A DNA stretch of 64,000 bases from Planococcus salinarum (lineage in GTDB: Bacteria; Bacillota; Bacilli; Bacillales_A; Planococcaceae), in NCBI RefSeq assembly GCF_007004625.1, contig NZ_VIFV01000010.1, positions 1 through 64,000 on the forward strand, given 5' to 3'. The translations under genes were made by a program, and so were the position numbers. A model generated the notes under the pieces. It had not been told where the DNA came from. It saw nothing but the letters and a program-made list of their open reading frames with translations, and searched no databases. Of the stretch, positions 63,239-64,000 are shown piece after piece. The number at the start of each line of letters is the position of its first letter. Position 1 is the stretch's first letter.

Positions 63239-64000
63239 ATGGAAAATTTGCAATGTAAATGTGGACACATTAATCCGCCTGGAACAATTCTGTGTGAATC
63301 CTGCGGCCGTTCATTGACTGAAGAAGAACAGAACAAAAAATTGGCGGACATGCGCTACGAAGGAACTGCCCGCCGCTCTCAGACTTACAATAAATCAATA
63401 ATCGATAAGATATGGAATTTCTTTTCGAGTGTGAAAGTGGGCGTCAGCATCATTGCATTGCTGCTGGTTGCAGCCGCGGTCGGCACTATATTGCCCCAAG
63501 CCCAGTATGTTAATGTACCGGTCAGAAATGACGCAACCATCAAAGCCTATTACGCTGATGTCTACGGTGAAATCGGCAAAATCTATCATTTCCTCGGCTT
63601 CCATGATCTCTATGGATCGATCTGGTTCATTGTTTTGGTCGGCATGTTGGCCATTTCACTTATCGTGGCCAGTCTGGACCGATTTGTACCTTTATACCGC
63701 TCGTTAAAAAACCAGCGCGTACTGCGCCATCGCAGCTTCATGAATAAGCAGCGGATCTATGCTGAAGGCGATGCACCAGCAGACGCCATGCAAAAGGCTG
63801 AGGGGAAACTGAAAGAGCTGAAATATAATGTGACAGTCGATAAAAATGGCTTGCTTGCAGAAAAAGGCCGTTTTTCACGATGGGGCCCTTATGTGAATCA
63901 CATAGGCCTCATCATTTTCCTGTTCGGGGTCATGCTTCGCATGATGCCCGGATTTTATGTGGACGAAACGCTGTGGATTCGCGAAGGAGAGACTCGGGCA
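63239..64000 (+). CDS. resB: Cytochrome c biogenesis protein ResB (5' part)
   Basis: ATG 63239 after AATAAGGAG; open to the window end, giving 254 codons of a protein normally about 540 residues. N-terminal zinc-ribbon-like CKCGHINPPGTILCESCG, then membrane helices (about 70-90, 130-150, 218-238) and the ResB motif GPYVNHIGLIIFLFG. With ResC it handles haem delivery to cytochrome c. Confidence 0.93.
   Translation, partial: MENLQCKCGHINPPGTILCESCGRSLTEEEQNKKLADMRYEGTARRSQTYNKSIIDKIWNFFSSVKVGVSIIALLLVAAAVGTILPQAQYVNVPVRNDATIKAYYADVYGEIGKIYHFLGFHDLYGSIWFIVLVGMLAISLIVASLDRFVPLYRSLKNQRVLRHRSFMNKQRIYAEGDAPADAMQKAEGKLKELKYNVTVDKNGLLAEKGRFSRWGPYVNHIGLIIFLFGVMLRMMPGFYVDETLWIREGETRA

Overview
The window is a 64-kb piece of a low-to-mid GC Firmicutes chromosome. 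Gene content and order follow the Bacillus subtilis ymf-ymd-ymc-mutSL, ynb-glnRA, lexA-yne, yqk-fur-xerD and ypu-scp-rlu-res regions. Genes dedicated to endospore formation that normally sit in these blocks (spoVFAB, spoVS, cotE, spoVK, spoIIM, spoIIAA/AB-sigF, spoVA, dacB/spmAB) are missing. This suggests a non-sporulating Planococcaceae member, most likely Planococcus or a relative. The genus call is inference; the Bacillales call is firm.

Layout. 1-125: 3' end of a group II intron (end of its reverse transcriptase, domains V and VI) just upstream of asd. 0.2-5.7 kb: asd, RNase J2, FtsK/SpoIIIE. 5.8-11.5 kb: a GntR regulator and a complete BMP-type nucleoside ABC importer. 11.8-18.9 kb: M16 peptidase pair ymfF/ymfH, ymfI, ymfK, rodZ, pgsA, cinA. 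19-25 kb: recA (LexA controlled), rny, ymdB, miaB, ricA. 25.1-34.8 kb: a tightly packed run mutS-mutL-glpK-glpD-lipase-miaA-hfq. 34.9-39 kb: rhodanese, TRIC channel, ynbB, glnR-glnA. 39-41 kb: two small orphan genes and a methyltransferase. 41-45.4 kb: SOS genes lexA/yneA-yneB, then ynzC, tkt, yneF. 45.5-50 kb: hydrolase, mvaB, thiolase, yqkK, guaC. 50-54 kb: a stand-alone MurE-like ligase, yqkF, nudF, fur. 54.3-59.3 kb: xerD, deoB-pdp, lysA plus an overlapping 32-codon membrane microprotein. 59.4-64 kb: ribT, ypuF, scpA-scpB, rluB, resA and a truncated resB.

Regulatory sites can be read directly. There are LexA boxes at recA and between lexA and yneA, a perfect GlnR box at glnRA, inverted PurBoxes at guaC and a perfect PerR box before fur. 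The most interesting observation is one 14-bp palindrome (RTCAGACATCTGAY) present twice: in the leader of the GntR regulator/nucleoside importer operon and over the promoter of deoB-pdp, 49 kb away. It suggests that the GntR protein coordinates nucleoside uptake and nucleoside breakdown. No CRISPR array, prophage, complete transposon, tRNA or rRNA gene was seen.
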